Positions 1 to 7,003 are shown, counted from the stretch's first letter. The stretch is 13,636 nt of DNA from an uncultured Collinsella sp. (GCA_900757705.1 CAAEOW010000184.1:1-13636), one strand, 5' to 3'. Program-made: numbers and translations. Notes: generated from the letters alone by a model not told the origin.

Positions 1-132
1 AAAGAATCGTTAGATTAAAAGTAACAGACCGGATGAAGATACGTGCGACGGGGGCGAGGCGAATGGCTGAGCGGTATCGATACGCGGGTTCAACGGTATT
101 ATATTGACTACATAGATTTTTAACTTGCATTT

Positions 133-873
133 CTACCCGCCCTTTTCGTAGAGTCGCCGATACGTGCTTAGCGCACCCTCGGCGCGTCCGGCAGGCTTTG
201 CGAAATGGGATCCAGGAGACTTCGGCGCAGCATCATCTTGCGGAATGCTTCTAATGAGCCTCCCATCCTTCAAAAACAGAATCTCATCGCACAGCCTATC
301 GACCGAATCCAAGATGTGGGATGACATGATGATGCACGTACCAGAATCGGCCAGCTTCCTGAGAATCTCGGAATGCAAGTCCACCCTGCTGGGGTCGAGC
401 GCGTTCATGGGCTCATCTAATAGAAGGTACCGCGCGCCCGTCGCATACGCAATCGCCAGGGTAAGCTGCTGCTTCATGCCCTGGCTCAGAGTGCGGATCC
501 TCATCTTCGCGAACTCGCCTATCTGCGTTTGTTCCACTATCTCTTCGATATCGCGAGCATGCGGCCACATATCGCAAACCATCTTGAGGTGATCTTCCGC
601 ACGCAATCCGGGATACAGCAGCGTCCCCTCACCAGGTGCATAGAAGATCATAGAACGGACCTCTCTCGCACCCGTACCCTGCACCTCATCCAGAACGATG
701 CTCCCGTCCACGCGAGGACCCGGCAAACCTGCCATCGCACGCAGCAACGTCGTCTTTCCATGCCCGTTCGGAGCGACGAGACCGTAGACCGTACCCGGGG
801 CAAACTCAGCGTTCACCGAATCTACGAGCACCTTCTTTCCATAAGAGATCGTCAGCGTTTGAAGGTCAATCAT
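133..873 (-). CDS. ABC transporter ATP-binding protein (ABC-2 exporter type)
   Basis: Cytoplasmic ATPase that should power the membrane protein encoded just upstream. In the 246-residue product I see Walker A (APNGHGKTT, residues 34-42), the ABC signature LSQGM (129-133), Walker B with the catalytic Glu (LLLDEP, about 150-155), a D-loop (ALDP) and the switch His in SSHIL (about 185-189). Walker A starts with Ala instead of the usual Gly, and where a Q-loop Gln is expected the sequence reads YAPGE, so the canonical Gln is absent; single-domain exporters of the BcrA/NatA kind often vary there. I chose the ATG at 873: the AAAGGGG Shine-Dalgarno touches an earlier ATG at 882 but sits 9 bases from this one, and homologues begin 'MI-L--LT-SYG'. 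The earlier ATG would overlap the permease stop as ATGA, so the two are translationally coupled in either case. Substrate unknown. Confidence 0.9.
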   Translation of the reverse strand: MIDLQTLTISYGKKVLVDSVNAEFAPGTVYGLVAPNGHGKTTLLRAMAGLPGPRVDGSIVLDEVQGTGAREVRSMIFYAPGEGTLLYPGLRAEDHLKMVCDMWPHARDIEEIVEQTQIGEFAKMRIRTLSQGMKQQLTLAIAYATGARYLLLDEPMNALDPSRVDLHSEILRKLADSGTCIIMSSHILDSVDRLCDEILFLKDGRLIRSIPQDDAAPKSPGSHFAKPAGRAEGALSTYRRLYEKGG

Positions 874-878
874 CGAGA

Positions 879-3101
879 TCATCCCCTTTCGATCTTTGGA
901 ACACTCAGGCGCACCATCAACGGAGATACGGCGCCCAAGACCACCAGCAGAGCGCCCGATGCGCCGACGACCTCTCCAAAAGGCATCGCGTTCGTCCCTC
1001 GCCCAAGGAACCCAATCGTCCCCACCTGGGAAGCGGGATCAAACGAGGCGAATGGAGCCAGCAGCGCGACGCCCATGCCCACGCTTTCAACATGAGCGCT
1101 CAACGAACCCAACACCAAGAGAACCGCGCAAACCATTCCGGTGACAACGGGGTTGCGGCTAATCGCTGCTGTCAACGCAGCGACGACGGAAATCACGCCG
1201 TATGCCATGACCAGCAACGGAATACTGCACAACACCGCCTCCCCCACCATGGACGTTGTCGAAGCTCCCGCCCGAATGAGAGCGACGGGATACTCCGATC
1301 CACCCGCACCGTTCTTAATCACGGACACAACGACAGCGGGAACCATCGACACCAAAAGCAGCACCAAGCCAAGCAGGAGAGCCAGCGCAACAGCCGTCAG
1401 AAAACGCACATGCGCTGTTGCGGGGATCTGGAGAACCAGAAGGGAACGACACTGCAGGTGGGTGCACGCGAGCGATGTGACAACCGCGGGCAACAGCAAA
1501 AATAAGGAGGGAAGCGCTGCCTGGAGATACGAAAGGAGGATTAATGGGGGCATCTTCGTACTTAACTCGTAAACCTTGGGGTCCGGCAAGCTCGCGATCG
1601 ACTCAAGCAGAAGGGCGCGCGCCTCCGCACGAGAAGGAGTCTCCGGCTCGATTCCGATCGATTGCAGGAGAGTCGCATCTGCCGCGCCCAGCTCACCTCG
1701 AGCGCGCTCGTACGTCGCAAGGCTTCGAAACCCCTCCGCAGGCATAGGCGCGTACACGAAACCCGAAAGAGCATCCCGCATGTCTTCCAGGGCCGCTTTG
1801 CCCTCGACGTCCATATTCGCAGCGTTCTGCTCTAGATACCGATCTATTGAACGGAGCTCCCCATCCCTATACCGAACAGCGGAAACGTTATCAGCGTCAG
1901 GAAACATCTCGACCAGAGCCGGGGCCAGCATCGTCGCCGACATTGCAATCGCGCATACGGCGAGGGTAGGAGAACGCAGGAGCAGTTTCCCCATCGTTCT
2001 TACGTATGCAACGGCGGAGGCACAAGCGCTCGAACGAGTTGCCGTTCTCGATGCAGCGAAGGAACCTCTCTCAAGACAAATCGGGGATATCGGGCGCGCG
2101 CAGCCGCTCTTTCCAGCAACGCAAAGCAGGCTAATTGCCAGCACCTCGATCCCGATTGCGCATACGAGGGCAATCGCGCCACGCTCGAAGCAAAGTCCAG
2201 GCAGATTCACTATCTGCGTTGTCGGGTACGGGCTATAGGCGCCGACGGTCAACTCAGTGTTCGCATACGTAAGGGGATTCAACAGGGCGAACTCACGTAA
2301 AGCGATGGATCTTCCGTAATACCCGGGAACCATCGTCGCCCCCATCAGGGCACATACGAACACGATTCCAAGCGTAGGGTTATTGGCAATCTTCACGGCA
2401 AGGTGAACGACGAGCGAGATGAACGCCGCCACCAAGAATTGCAAGATGGCCGTCTGTGCGAACACCAGCCAAGCCGGTTTGATAACCGGAGTCGCATATT
2501 GAACGTAGCCTATCGGATAGAACGGCGAGCCCGGGCCATTCTTCACAAGTGCGGCGATTATCCCTGGAAGATTGACGGCGAAGACGGCAAGCATCGCAAA
2601 AACACTCGCCCATACGCTCGATGCAACAAGCCTGCCCAGCTCACCCATCGGTGCCTGGATGATGAGTTTTTCACGTTTGTTAAGACGCGCGGCAAGGAAC
2701 GAGACGGCAACGGCCGTTGCGGCCCATAGCAAGTACTCCTTCGATCCGTCATAAAAGGAGTACGCTCCATCCGATACCTGCAGAAACGGAAGCAGAGGAG
2801 AGAGCGGCGCCAAGACAAGACGCCCCGCGGCAAGAGGGTACAGAAGCGCGGGCATGCTTGATGAAGAGGTATAGACGCCCTCCTCCCCCGCATTCACAAG
2901 CGCATCCGCATAGGATGCTGACAATTCCTGCTCAACACGGGTTATTCCCGACTCGAGGTATTCAACCCGTCCGTCGATGCCAGCCGCGCTCCTGAAGACG
3001 GGCAGAGCACAAAGAACCATCAACGCAACAACGGCAACACAGAGTGACCTGGAGGAGAGGAGCGACCTAAAGATTGCCTTCGAGATTTTGAGCATATTCA
3101 T
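879..3101 (-). CDS. ABC transporter permease, internally duplicated
   Basis: Large polytopic membrane protein (about 740 residues), first gene of the exporter operon. Numbering from the upstream ATG at 3119, it falls into two homologous halves, about 15-336 and 372-746. Matching segments keep an offset near 409: LIIQAPMGELGR (152) with LVLQIPATAHVR (561), VKNGPGSPFYPIGY (192) with IKNGAGGSEYPVAL (601), and NNP (246) with RNP (655). Each half has an N-terminal membrane segment (about 27-45 and 382-402), an extracytoplasmic stretch and then several helices. A Ser/Ala/Arg/Cys-rich linker (about 337-370) joins them. I infer a fused permease dimer, with two ATPase copies needed per chain. No binding protein is adjacent, which suits an exporter. 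The start is uncertain: the ATG at 3119 has no ribosome site, while that at 3101 has AAGG 6 bases upstream. Substrate not deducible. Confidence 0.85.
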   Translation of the reverse strand: MNMLKISKAIFRSLLSSRSLCVAVVALMVLCALPVFRSAAGIDGRVEYLESGITRVEQELSASYADALVNAGEEGVYTSSSSMPALLYPLAAGRLVLAPLSPLLPFLQVSDGAYSFYDGSKEYLLWAATAVAVSFLAARLNKREKLIIQAPMGELGRLVASSVWASVFAMLAVFAVNLPGIIAALVKNGPGSPFYPIGYVQYATPVIKPAWLVFAQTAILQFLVAAFISLVVHLAVKIANNPTLGIVFVCALMGATMVPGYYGRSIALREFALLNPLTYANTELTVGAYSPYPTTQIVNLPGLCFERGAIALVCAIGIEVLAISLLCVAGKSGCARPISPICLERGSFAASRTATRSSACASAVAYVRTMGKLLLRSPTLAVCAIAMSATMLAPALVEMFPDADNVSAVRYRDGELRSIDRYLEQNAANMDVEGKAALEDMRDALSGFVYAPMPAEGFRSLATYERARGELGAADATLLQSIGIEPETPSRAEARALLLESIASLPDPKVYELSTKMPPLILLSYLQAALPSLFLLLPAVVTSLACTHLQCRSLLVLQIPATAHVRFLTAVALALLLGLVLLLVSMVPAVVVSVIKNGAGGSEYPVALIRAGASTTSMVGEAVLCSIPLLVMAYGVISVVAALTAAISRNPVVTGMVCAVLLVLGSLSAHVESVGMGVALLAPFASFDPASQVGTIGFLGRGTNAMPFGEVVGASGALLVVLGAVSPLMVRLSVPKIERG

Positions 3102-3133
3102 CGCCAACCTTAACCTCATCCAGTCGGAACAGA

Positions 3134-3158
3134 GGGGCCGAACAAAATGCTCGGCCCT
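3134..3158. promoter_or_regulatory. GC-rich hairpin in the exporter leader
   Basis: GGGCCGA (3135-3141) and TCGGCCC (3151-3157) form a perfect 7-bp stem, extended by a G-T pair, around a 9-base loop. It ends about 33 bases before the permease ATG at 3101 and would lie in the 5' leader of the minus-strand operon. The plus-strand side is followed by TTATTACTT, a weak U-run, so it could also be a poor terminator for transcripts from the left. No plus-strand gene there needs one, so a regulatory leader element or operator is as likely. Confidence 0.4.
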
Positions 3159-3164
3159 TATTAC

Positions 3165-3193
3165 TTGCCGGCAAAGTCAATTTAACATAAACT
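3165..3193 (+). promoter_or_regulatory. putative promoter of the DUF2975-xre pair
   Basis: A -35-like TTGCCG (3165-3170) and a -10-like TAAACT (3188-3193) are separated by exactly 17 bases, each matching 4 of 6 consensus positions. The region is much more AT-rich than its surroundings and lies 44 bases before the DUF2975 start codon. The -35 lies inside the perfect palindrome TTGCCGGCAA (3165-3174). Assignment is by eye only. Confidence 0.4.
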
Positions 3194-3199
3194 GTTAAA
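3181..3199. promoter_or_regulatory. putative operator (7-bp inverted repeat)
   Basis: TTTAACA (3181-3187) and TGTTAAA (3193-3199) are perfect inverted repeats with a 5-base spacer, a 19-bp dyad covering the proposed -10 box. Small Cro/CI-type regulators commonly bind such dyads and repress their own promoter, and one is encoded 560 bases downstream. Autoregulation is therefore my inference; control of the divergent ABC operon from the same site is possible. Confidence 0.4.
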
Positions 3200-3236
3200 A
3201 AGTAACCTGAGTTTTTTAAATTCTTCGGAGGTTATT

Positions 3237-3749
3237 ATGAGTTCCGACAATCGCACTCCCCGGCTTCATTCCTTCCGCATCGCATGTGCGATAGCCTCTG
3301 CGACCCTTTGCGCCACCGCCATCGCACAAGTGGCGTTCTCCTTAAAGCCAGCAATCGAAGTGCTCGACAACCCTGTAATTGCAGACTCCCCCGCGTATCC
3401 AGCCCTTGCGATCTCGACATTGATCCCTGCCGTCATCGGTATCGCTACGACCATCCTCAGCGCCGTTCTCGTGTGGACGATCAAGAGCGGAGACCCCTTC
3501 AAGAAAGGGTCTGCGACATGCTTGAAGGTGCTCGGCATTCTCTTCGTTGTTCAAGCTGCCACCAGCCTCTACGCCGGCTCACTCAAAACCTCCGTTTCGA
3601 TGTTTGGCGGCGAGGGGGCCGTCGGCGCCCAAGAGATCGCTTCATCATTCGATTGGACCTCTCTGGTTCTCGGCATCGTCCTGTTCATGCTTTCCCAGCT
3701 CTTCTTGTACGCCCGAGAGCTGTACCTCGACTCCGACGAGATTGCGTAA
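3237..3749 (+). CDS. DUF2975-type four-helix membrane protein
   Basis: A 170-residue integral membrane protein of unknown function. Hydrophobic segments lie at about 13-36, 57-81, 95-113 and 141-161, with an extracytoplasmic loop (about 37-56), a short loop carrying SGDPFKKGS (84-92) and a soluble linker (about 114-140). This layout, the GDPF-KK motif before the third helix, and the small Cro/CI gene right behind it match DUF2975 family proteins, which are typically co-encoded with a YozG-like regulator. The start is well supported: GGAGG at 3227-3231 lies 5 bases before the ATG. The stop is 9 bases before the next start, so the two form an operon. It diverges from the ABC exporter, so I infer a membrane partner or sensor for the regulator, but nothing in the sequence proves it. 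Family call moderately sure. Confidence 0.75.
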   Translation: MSSDNRTPRLHSFRIACAIASATLCATAIAQVAFSLKPAIEVLDNPVIADSPAYPALAISTLIPAVIGIATTILSAVLVWTIKSGDPFKKGSATCLKVLGILFVVQAATSLYAGSLKTSVSMFGGEGAVGAQEIASSFDWTSLVLGIVLFMLSQLFLYARELYLDSDEIA

Positions 3750-3758
3750 GGAAACGCC

Positions 3759-4010
3759 ATGCCCGTAATTGTTCGCCTCGACAAGATCATGGCCGAGCGA
3801 AAGATTTCCTCGAACGAACTTGCCGAAAGGATTGGAACCACGCCCGTGAACCTGTCCCGTATTAAAAAAGGGCATATTCGCGGCATTCGCTTCAACACAC
3901 TCGAGCAGCTATGCCTCGCCCTTCGTTGCCAACCCGGAGACCTTCTCGAAGTCATGAGCGAAGAGGATGCCCGAAAGGAGTTCGGACTCGATTGGTCCGC
4001 CGAGGATTAG
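3759..4010 (+). CDS. Cro/CI (XRE) family regulator, YozG-like
   Basis: An 83-residue DNA-binding protein that is almost entirely one helix-turn-helix domain. The motif occupies about 17-52, with ISSNELAERIG as the first helix pair, TTPVNLSRIKKG as the recognition region and FNTLEQLCLALRCQPGDLLEV as the conserved final helices. The C-terminus is a short acidic tail. AGGA overlaps the stop codon of the upstream gene and is 6 bases before the ATG, so it is co-transcribed and probably translationally coupled with the DUF2975 protein. It is the obvious candidate to bind the dyads at 3165-3199. Its TAG stop (4008-4010) is immediately followed, in the same frame, by recombinase coding sequence, which is unusual. 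Confidence 0.88.
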   Translation: MPVIVRLDKIMAERKISSNELAERIGTTPVNLSRIKKGHIRGIRFNTLEQLCLALRCQPGDLLEVMSEEDARKEFGLDWSAED

Positions 4011-4736
4011 AGGGCAGTCGTACTCGCCCTGCACACGGGGATGCGAATCGGCGAGGTCTGCGGCCTTCGGTGGTGCGATGTGGATTTCGAGACGAGCCTG
4101 ATCTCGATCAGACACTCGGTGGCGTACGCGAAGGGAATGGGTTCGTTCATCAAGGACACCAAGACCCATGACGCCAGGGGTATCCCCATCGACCCGGTCG
4201 GCCTACTCCCCTTCCTGAAGGAGACCCACGAGATCGACTGCGGAAAGCTGCGCTTGCGCGGCCTTACCGGGGCGGTCGAGATCGGGGACTGCTACATCCT
4301 GTCGGAGCCGGGCGCGACCTTCGCGACGACAAGCTATATCCGCAGGGCGTTCAAGACGTTCTCGGAGGCCAACGGCCTCATGGGCACCAACGACGAGCTG
4401 ATCACGTTCCACGGCCTTCGCCACACGTTCGCAACGCAGTGGATCCGCCAAGGCGGCGATATCAAGGCGCTCCAATCGATCCTCGGCCACAAGGACGCCA
4501 TGGCGACGCTCAACGTCTACGCCGACATCGAGCCCATCTCCAAAATCCATAACATGCTGCGCGCCACGCCGTGCCTTTGGCGCGGGCACCTCGGGCCGAG
4601 GGTCGATCCGGGTCCCATGTTCCAACAGAGGATCCAGGAGTCCATCGAGACGCTCCAGGCGTTCGGCTACGGCATCACCGAGCCGGACGACCGAAATATC
4701 GCCATACGCGACGTGAAGACGAACAGTTGGCTCTAG
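4011..4736 (+). pseudogene. tyrosine recombinase/integrase, N-terminally truncated
   Basis: An open frame encoding the catalytic domain of a phage/Tn916-type tyrosine recombinase. All active-site residues are visible: the first Arg in HTGMRIGEVCGL (codons about 8-19 of the frame), the beta-hairpin Lys in KDTKTHDARGIPI, the box II HGLRHTFAT, the later His in LGHKD and the nucleophile Tyr in LNVYADI. Missing are the N-terminal arm-binding and SAM-like core-binding domains, usually 150-200 residues. The homology starts at the first codon after the xre TAG. The first ATG (4041) lies inside motif I and has no properly spaced ribosome site. About 70 residues after the Tyr do not resemble the usual short integrase tail. 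Codon use is GC-rich, unlike the ABC block. I infer a remnant cut by insertion or deletion; expression as a separate catalytic fragment cannot be excluded. Confidence 0.8.
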
Positions 4737-4800
4737 CTCACCGAGTACGCGGCAGTGCTGGGCCCATCCCAACTGAGGTCACGGTGGTCCGATAGGGGCG

Positions 4801-4827
4801 CCGCCCGCGGCATGCGCCGCGGAGCGG
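4801..4827. terminator. GC-rich hairpin, possible terminator without U-tract
   Basis: CCGCGGC (4805-4811) and GCCGCGG (4816-4822) pair perfectly around the 4-base loop ATGC. Outside a single unpaired A, CCGC (4801-4804) pairs with GCGG (4824-4827), giving an 11-bp stem. It lies about 65 bases after the integrase stop, but no T-run follows on either strand, so it would be a weak intrinsic terminator at best. Confidence 0.35.
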
Positions 4828-5063
4828 TATCCCCTACCGAAGGGCGGGGATGCCCTCCGCTTCCAGTTCGGAATCAGCCGTCGGAGGCGTTCGGCTGACT
4901 GCGGGAACGGCCTGTCCGCTCAATGTGTTCGGCTGAGATCGGAAATCAACCCAACACGAGCCGGACACGCGCCAGACGGCTCTTCCCCGTACGGCCTTCC
5001 CCCTTACGCTCATGTTGCAGACGTGTAACGCCGCAGTAAGCACACCCCTTTTGGCGCCAGACA

Positions 5064-5086
5064 GGTACAATGATGAACACTGTACC
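5064..5086 (+). promoter_or_regulatory. putative -10 box and operator of the ACT-citrate synthase unit
   Basis: TACAAT (5066-5071) matches 5 of 6 bases of a -10 box and lies 61 bases before the ACT start codon; no good -35 is present 16-18 bases upstream. It overlaps the left arm of a dyad GGTACA (5064-5069) / TGTACC (5081-5086) with an 11-base spacer, which would sit at the transcription start. This suggests a repressor site, identity unknown. Confidence 0.35.
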
Positions 5087-5132
5087 GTAGCGGAGCGCCC
5101 CCGCGCGCCGCAACCACGCGAAAGGGTTTCCC

Positions 5133-5420
5133 ATGGCCGAGATCTCGTCCTCCCGCATCGTCATCACCGTCCTTGGCAAGAACCGCCCCGGCATCGTCGC
5201 CGGCGTCACCCGTGTTCTGGGCGAGGCCAACGTCGACATCCGCGACATCACGCAGTCCATTATCGAGGACATCTTCACCATGACCATGCTGGCCGACACC
5301 GCCGAGTCCAAGCTCGACTTCGCCGAGCTGCAGAAGGCACTGGCCGAGGCCGGCGAGCTTTCGGGCGTCAACGTGTCCATCCAGCGCGAGGACGTCTTTA
5401 ACTTTATGTACCGCCTGTAG
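5133..5420 (+). CDS. ACT domain-containing protein (UPF0237 type)
   Basis: A 95-residue small cytoplasmic protein made of one ACT fold, a ligand-binding regulatory domain that usually senses amino acids. The opening pattern, VITVLGKNRPGIVAGVT (residues 10-26) followed by ANVDIRDITQSII, is the typical beta-alpha-beta start with the Asn-Arg-Pro-Gly turn that binds effectors. It ends with the family-typical VFNFMYRL. AAAGGG (5121-5126) sits 6 bases before the ATG. In many bacteria this gene directly precedes a UPF0210/DUF711 gene; here citrate synthase follows after 77 bases with no terminator between, so co-transcription is likely. I infer a regulatory role linked to amino-acid or glutamate supply, without direct proof. 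Length fits the family (about 90). Confidence 0.88.
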   Translation: MAEISSSRIVITVLGKNRPGIVAGVTRVLGEANVDIRDITQSIIEDIFTMTMLADTAESKLDFAELQKALAEAGELSGVNVSIQREDVFNFMYRL

Positions 5421-5497
5421 CGAACAAGCCGCTCGGGGCAGCTTGACGTCATACCGTCCAAGCGCGCGGCCCCAAAGCGGACCGGAGAGGAGCGCGC

Positions 5498-6916
5498 ATG
5501 GCCTACGACGCCAAGAAAATCTACTACCGCTTCGACGATCACCTGAGCCGCCTGGTTCTGGATTACGAGGCGAGCCGTCAGATTTCGCCCGAAAGCGAAA
5601 ACCTCTACCACGGCCTGCCGACCGCCCCGTACGACGAGGGCCTGTTCGTAGAGCACAACGTCAAGCGCGGCCTGCGCAATGCCGACGGCTCGGGCGTGGT
5701 CGCGGGCCTTACCCGCATCTCGGACGTGCACGGCTACAACAAGGTCGACGGCAAAGTCGTGCCCGACCAGGGCAAGCTTACGCTGCGCGGCTATAGCATC
5801 GAGGACCTGGTCAACAATGCCCAGGCCGAGAATCGCTACGGCTACGAAGAAGTCGCCTATCTGCTCATTACGGGCTCTCTGCCCACCAAGGAAGAGCTCG
5901 ACGGTTTTTGCGGACGTCTGGGCGCTTTTAGGCACCTGAGCGACGAGTACGTCAAAGAGTTCCCCATGACCACGGTGTCGTCGAGCATCATGAATGTGCT
6001 TCAGCGCGCCGTACTGCTGCTCTACGCCTTCGACGCCGAGCCCGACGCCATTACACCCGAGCACGAAATCGACGTCGCCATCTCCATGCTCGCCCGTCTC
6101 CCCCGCATCGCCGCCTTCGCGCATATGGCCTCGGTCGCCAAGCGCCGCGGCTCCGAGGTGCACGTACCGCACCCCACACCCGGCCTCTCCACCGCCGAGA
6201 CCATCCTGCAGGTGTTGCGCGGCGGCATGGCATTCACCCGCGACGAAGCCATGCTGCTCGACGTGATGCTCATGCTGCATGCCGAGCACGGCGGCGGCAA
6301 CAACTCCACGTTTGCCTGCCGTGTGCTGTCCTCCTCGGCCACCGACCCGTATTCCGCCTACGCCGCGGCCATCGGCTCGCTCAAGGGCCCGCGCCACGGC
6401 GGCGCCAACGCCAAGGTCGTGTCCATGCACGAGGACATCCGTGCGCATGTCTCCAATTGGGAGGACGAGGACGAGGTCGCGGCCTACCTGGGCAAGATCC
6501 TCGACAAGCAGGCCTTCGACGGCACGGGCCTCATCTACGGTATGGGCCACGCCGTCTATACGCTCAGCGACCCGCGCGCCGAGGTCTGCCGCCGTTACGC
6601 GCGCACGCTTGCCGCCAAGAAGGACCTGGGCGATGAGTTCGCGCTCATCGAGCGCATCGAGCGCCTGGCACCCCAGGTCATGCGCGACCACGGCATGACC
6701 AAGCCCATCTGCGCCAACATCGACCTGTACACGGGCTTTATCTACAAGATGCTCGGCGTGCCCGAGACGCTCTTTACGCCGCTGTTCGCCGTCGCCCGCA
6801 TGGCCGGTTGGTCGGCGCACCGCATGGAAGAGCTCTTCTGCGCGCACCGCATCATCCGTCCCGCGTATCGCCCGGTTATCGAGCCGTTGGAGTACAAGCC
6901 GCTCGCTGACCGCTAG
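5498..6916 (+). CDS. gltA: citrate synthase (citrate/2-methylcitrate synthase family)
   Basis: Condenses acetyl-CoA with oxaloacetate to citrate in the cytoplasm; in a fermentative anaerobe this probably serves 2-oxoglutarate and glutamate synthesis. The 472-residue product carries the catalytic triad in its usual order: His264 in HAEHGGGNNST, His351 in GMGHAVYTLSDPR and Asp409 in ANIDLYTGF, plus GPRHGGAN (298-304) of the active-site region. The core fold begins near residue 67 (GVVAGLTRISD), so there is an N-terminal extension of about 60 residues compared with the common 370-430-residue enzymes. GAGAGGAG (5485-5492), 5 bases before the ATG, fixes the start. Specificity for oxaloacetate/acetyl-CoA over propionyl-CoA cannot be read from the sequence. 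No prpB/prpD-like neighbour is present, favouring citrate synthase. A strong terminator follows. Confidence 0.94.
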   Translation: MAYDAKKIYYRFDDHLSRLVLDYEASRQISPESENLYHGLPTAPYDEGLFVEHNVKRGLRNADGSGVVAGLTRISDVHGYNKVDGKVVPDQGKLTLRGYSIEDLVNNAQAENRYGYEEVAYLLITGSLPTKEELDGFCGRLGAFRHLSDEYVKEFPMTTVSSSIMNVLQRAVLLLYAFDAEPDAITPEHEIDVAISMLARLPRIAAFAHMASVAKRRGSEVHVPHPTPGLSTAETILQVLRGGMAFTRDEAMLLDVMLMLHAEHGGGNNSTFACRVLSSSATDPYSAYAAAIGSLKGPRHGGANAKVVSMHEDIRAHVSNWEDEDEVAAYLGKILDKQAFDGTGLIYGMGHAVYTLSDPRAEVCRRYARTLAAKKDLGDEFALIERIERLAPQVMRDHGMTKPICANIDLYTGFIYKMLGVPETLFTPLFAVARMAGWSAHRMEELFCAHRIIRPAYRPVIEPLEYKPLADR

Positions 6917-6939
6917 GACGCGGACCGTTATAGAACTCG

Positions 6940-6978
6940 AGCGTGGCCAGGGCATCGCCGCCCTCGGCCACGCTTTTT
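6940..6978 (+). terminator. Rho-independent terminator after citrate synthase
   Basis: AGCGTGGCC (6940-6948) pairs with GGCCACGCT (6966-6974). Inside it, AGGGC (6949-6953) pairs with GCCCT (6960-6964) around ATCGCC, with one bulged C. TTTTT (6974-6978) follows at once. It lies 24 bases after the stop codon and closes the ACT-citrate synthase unit. Confidence 0.93.
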
Positions 6979-7003
6979 ATGCCAGCAGAAAGGGCTGCAT
7001 CGA

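Larger units (their letters stand above)
4737..5132. other. 396-base gene-free region between integrase remnant and ACT gene
   Basis: No convincing coding frame, tRNA or CRISPR was found here. It holds a GC hairpin (4801-4827), two copies of GTTCGGCTGA (4889-4898 and 4927-4936) with an inverted TCAGCCG (4874-4880), an imperfect direct repeat ACGGC-TTCCCC (4976-4988 and 4991-5002), and a promoter-like TACAAT with a dyad before the ACT gene. The short repeats next to an integrase remnant could be old attachment or arm-binding sites, but no second copy of a core was recognised. Confidence 0.5.

Noticed and set aside
81..95. GGTTCAA resembling a tRNA T-loop
   Set aside because: No matching T-stem, acceptor stem or anticodon arm on either side.
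3..107. Short basic frame open from the left edge, 34 codons
   Set aside because: Could be the tail of a plus-strand gene, but it is too short to tell from chance and shows no recombinase N-terminus. Bases 1-132 otherwise show only a GTATCGATAC palindrome and no clear terminator.
4946..6955. 669-codon open frame on the minus strand opposite citrate synthase
   Set aside because: It is a GC-driven shadow of the plus-strand gene, which has catalytic motifs and a good ribosome site. Its translation has no recognisable domain and is rich in His/Gly/Val/Ala.
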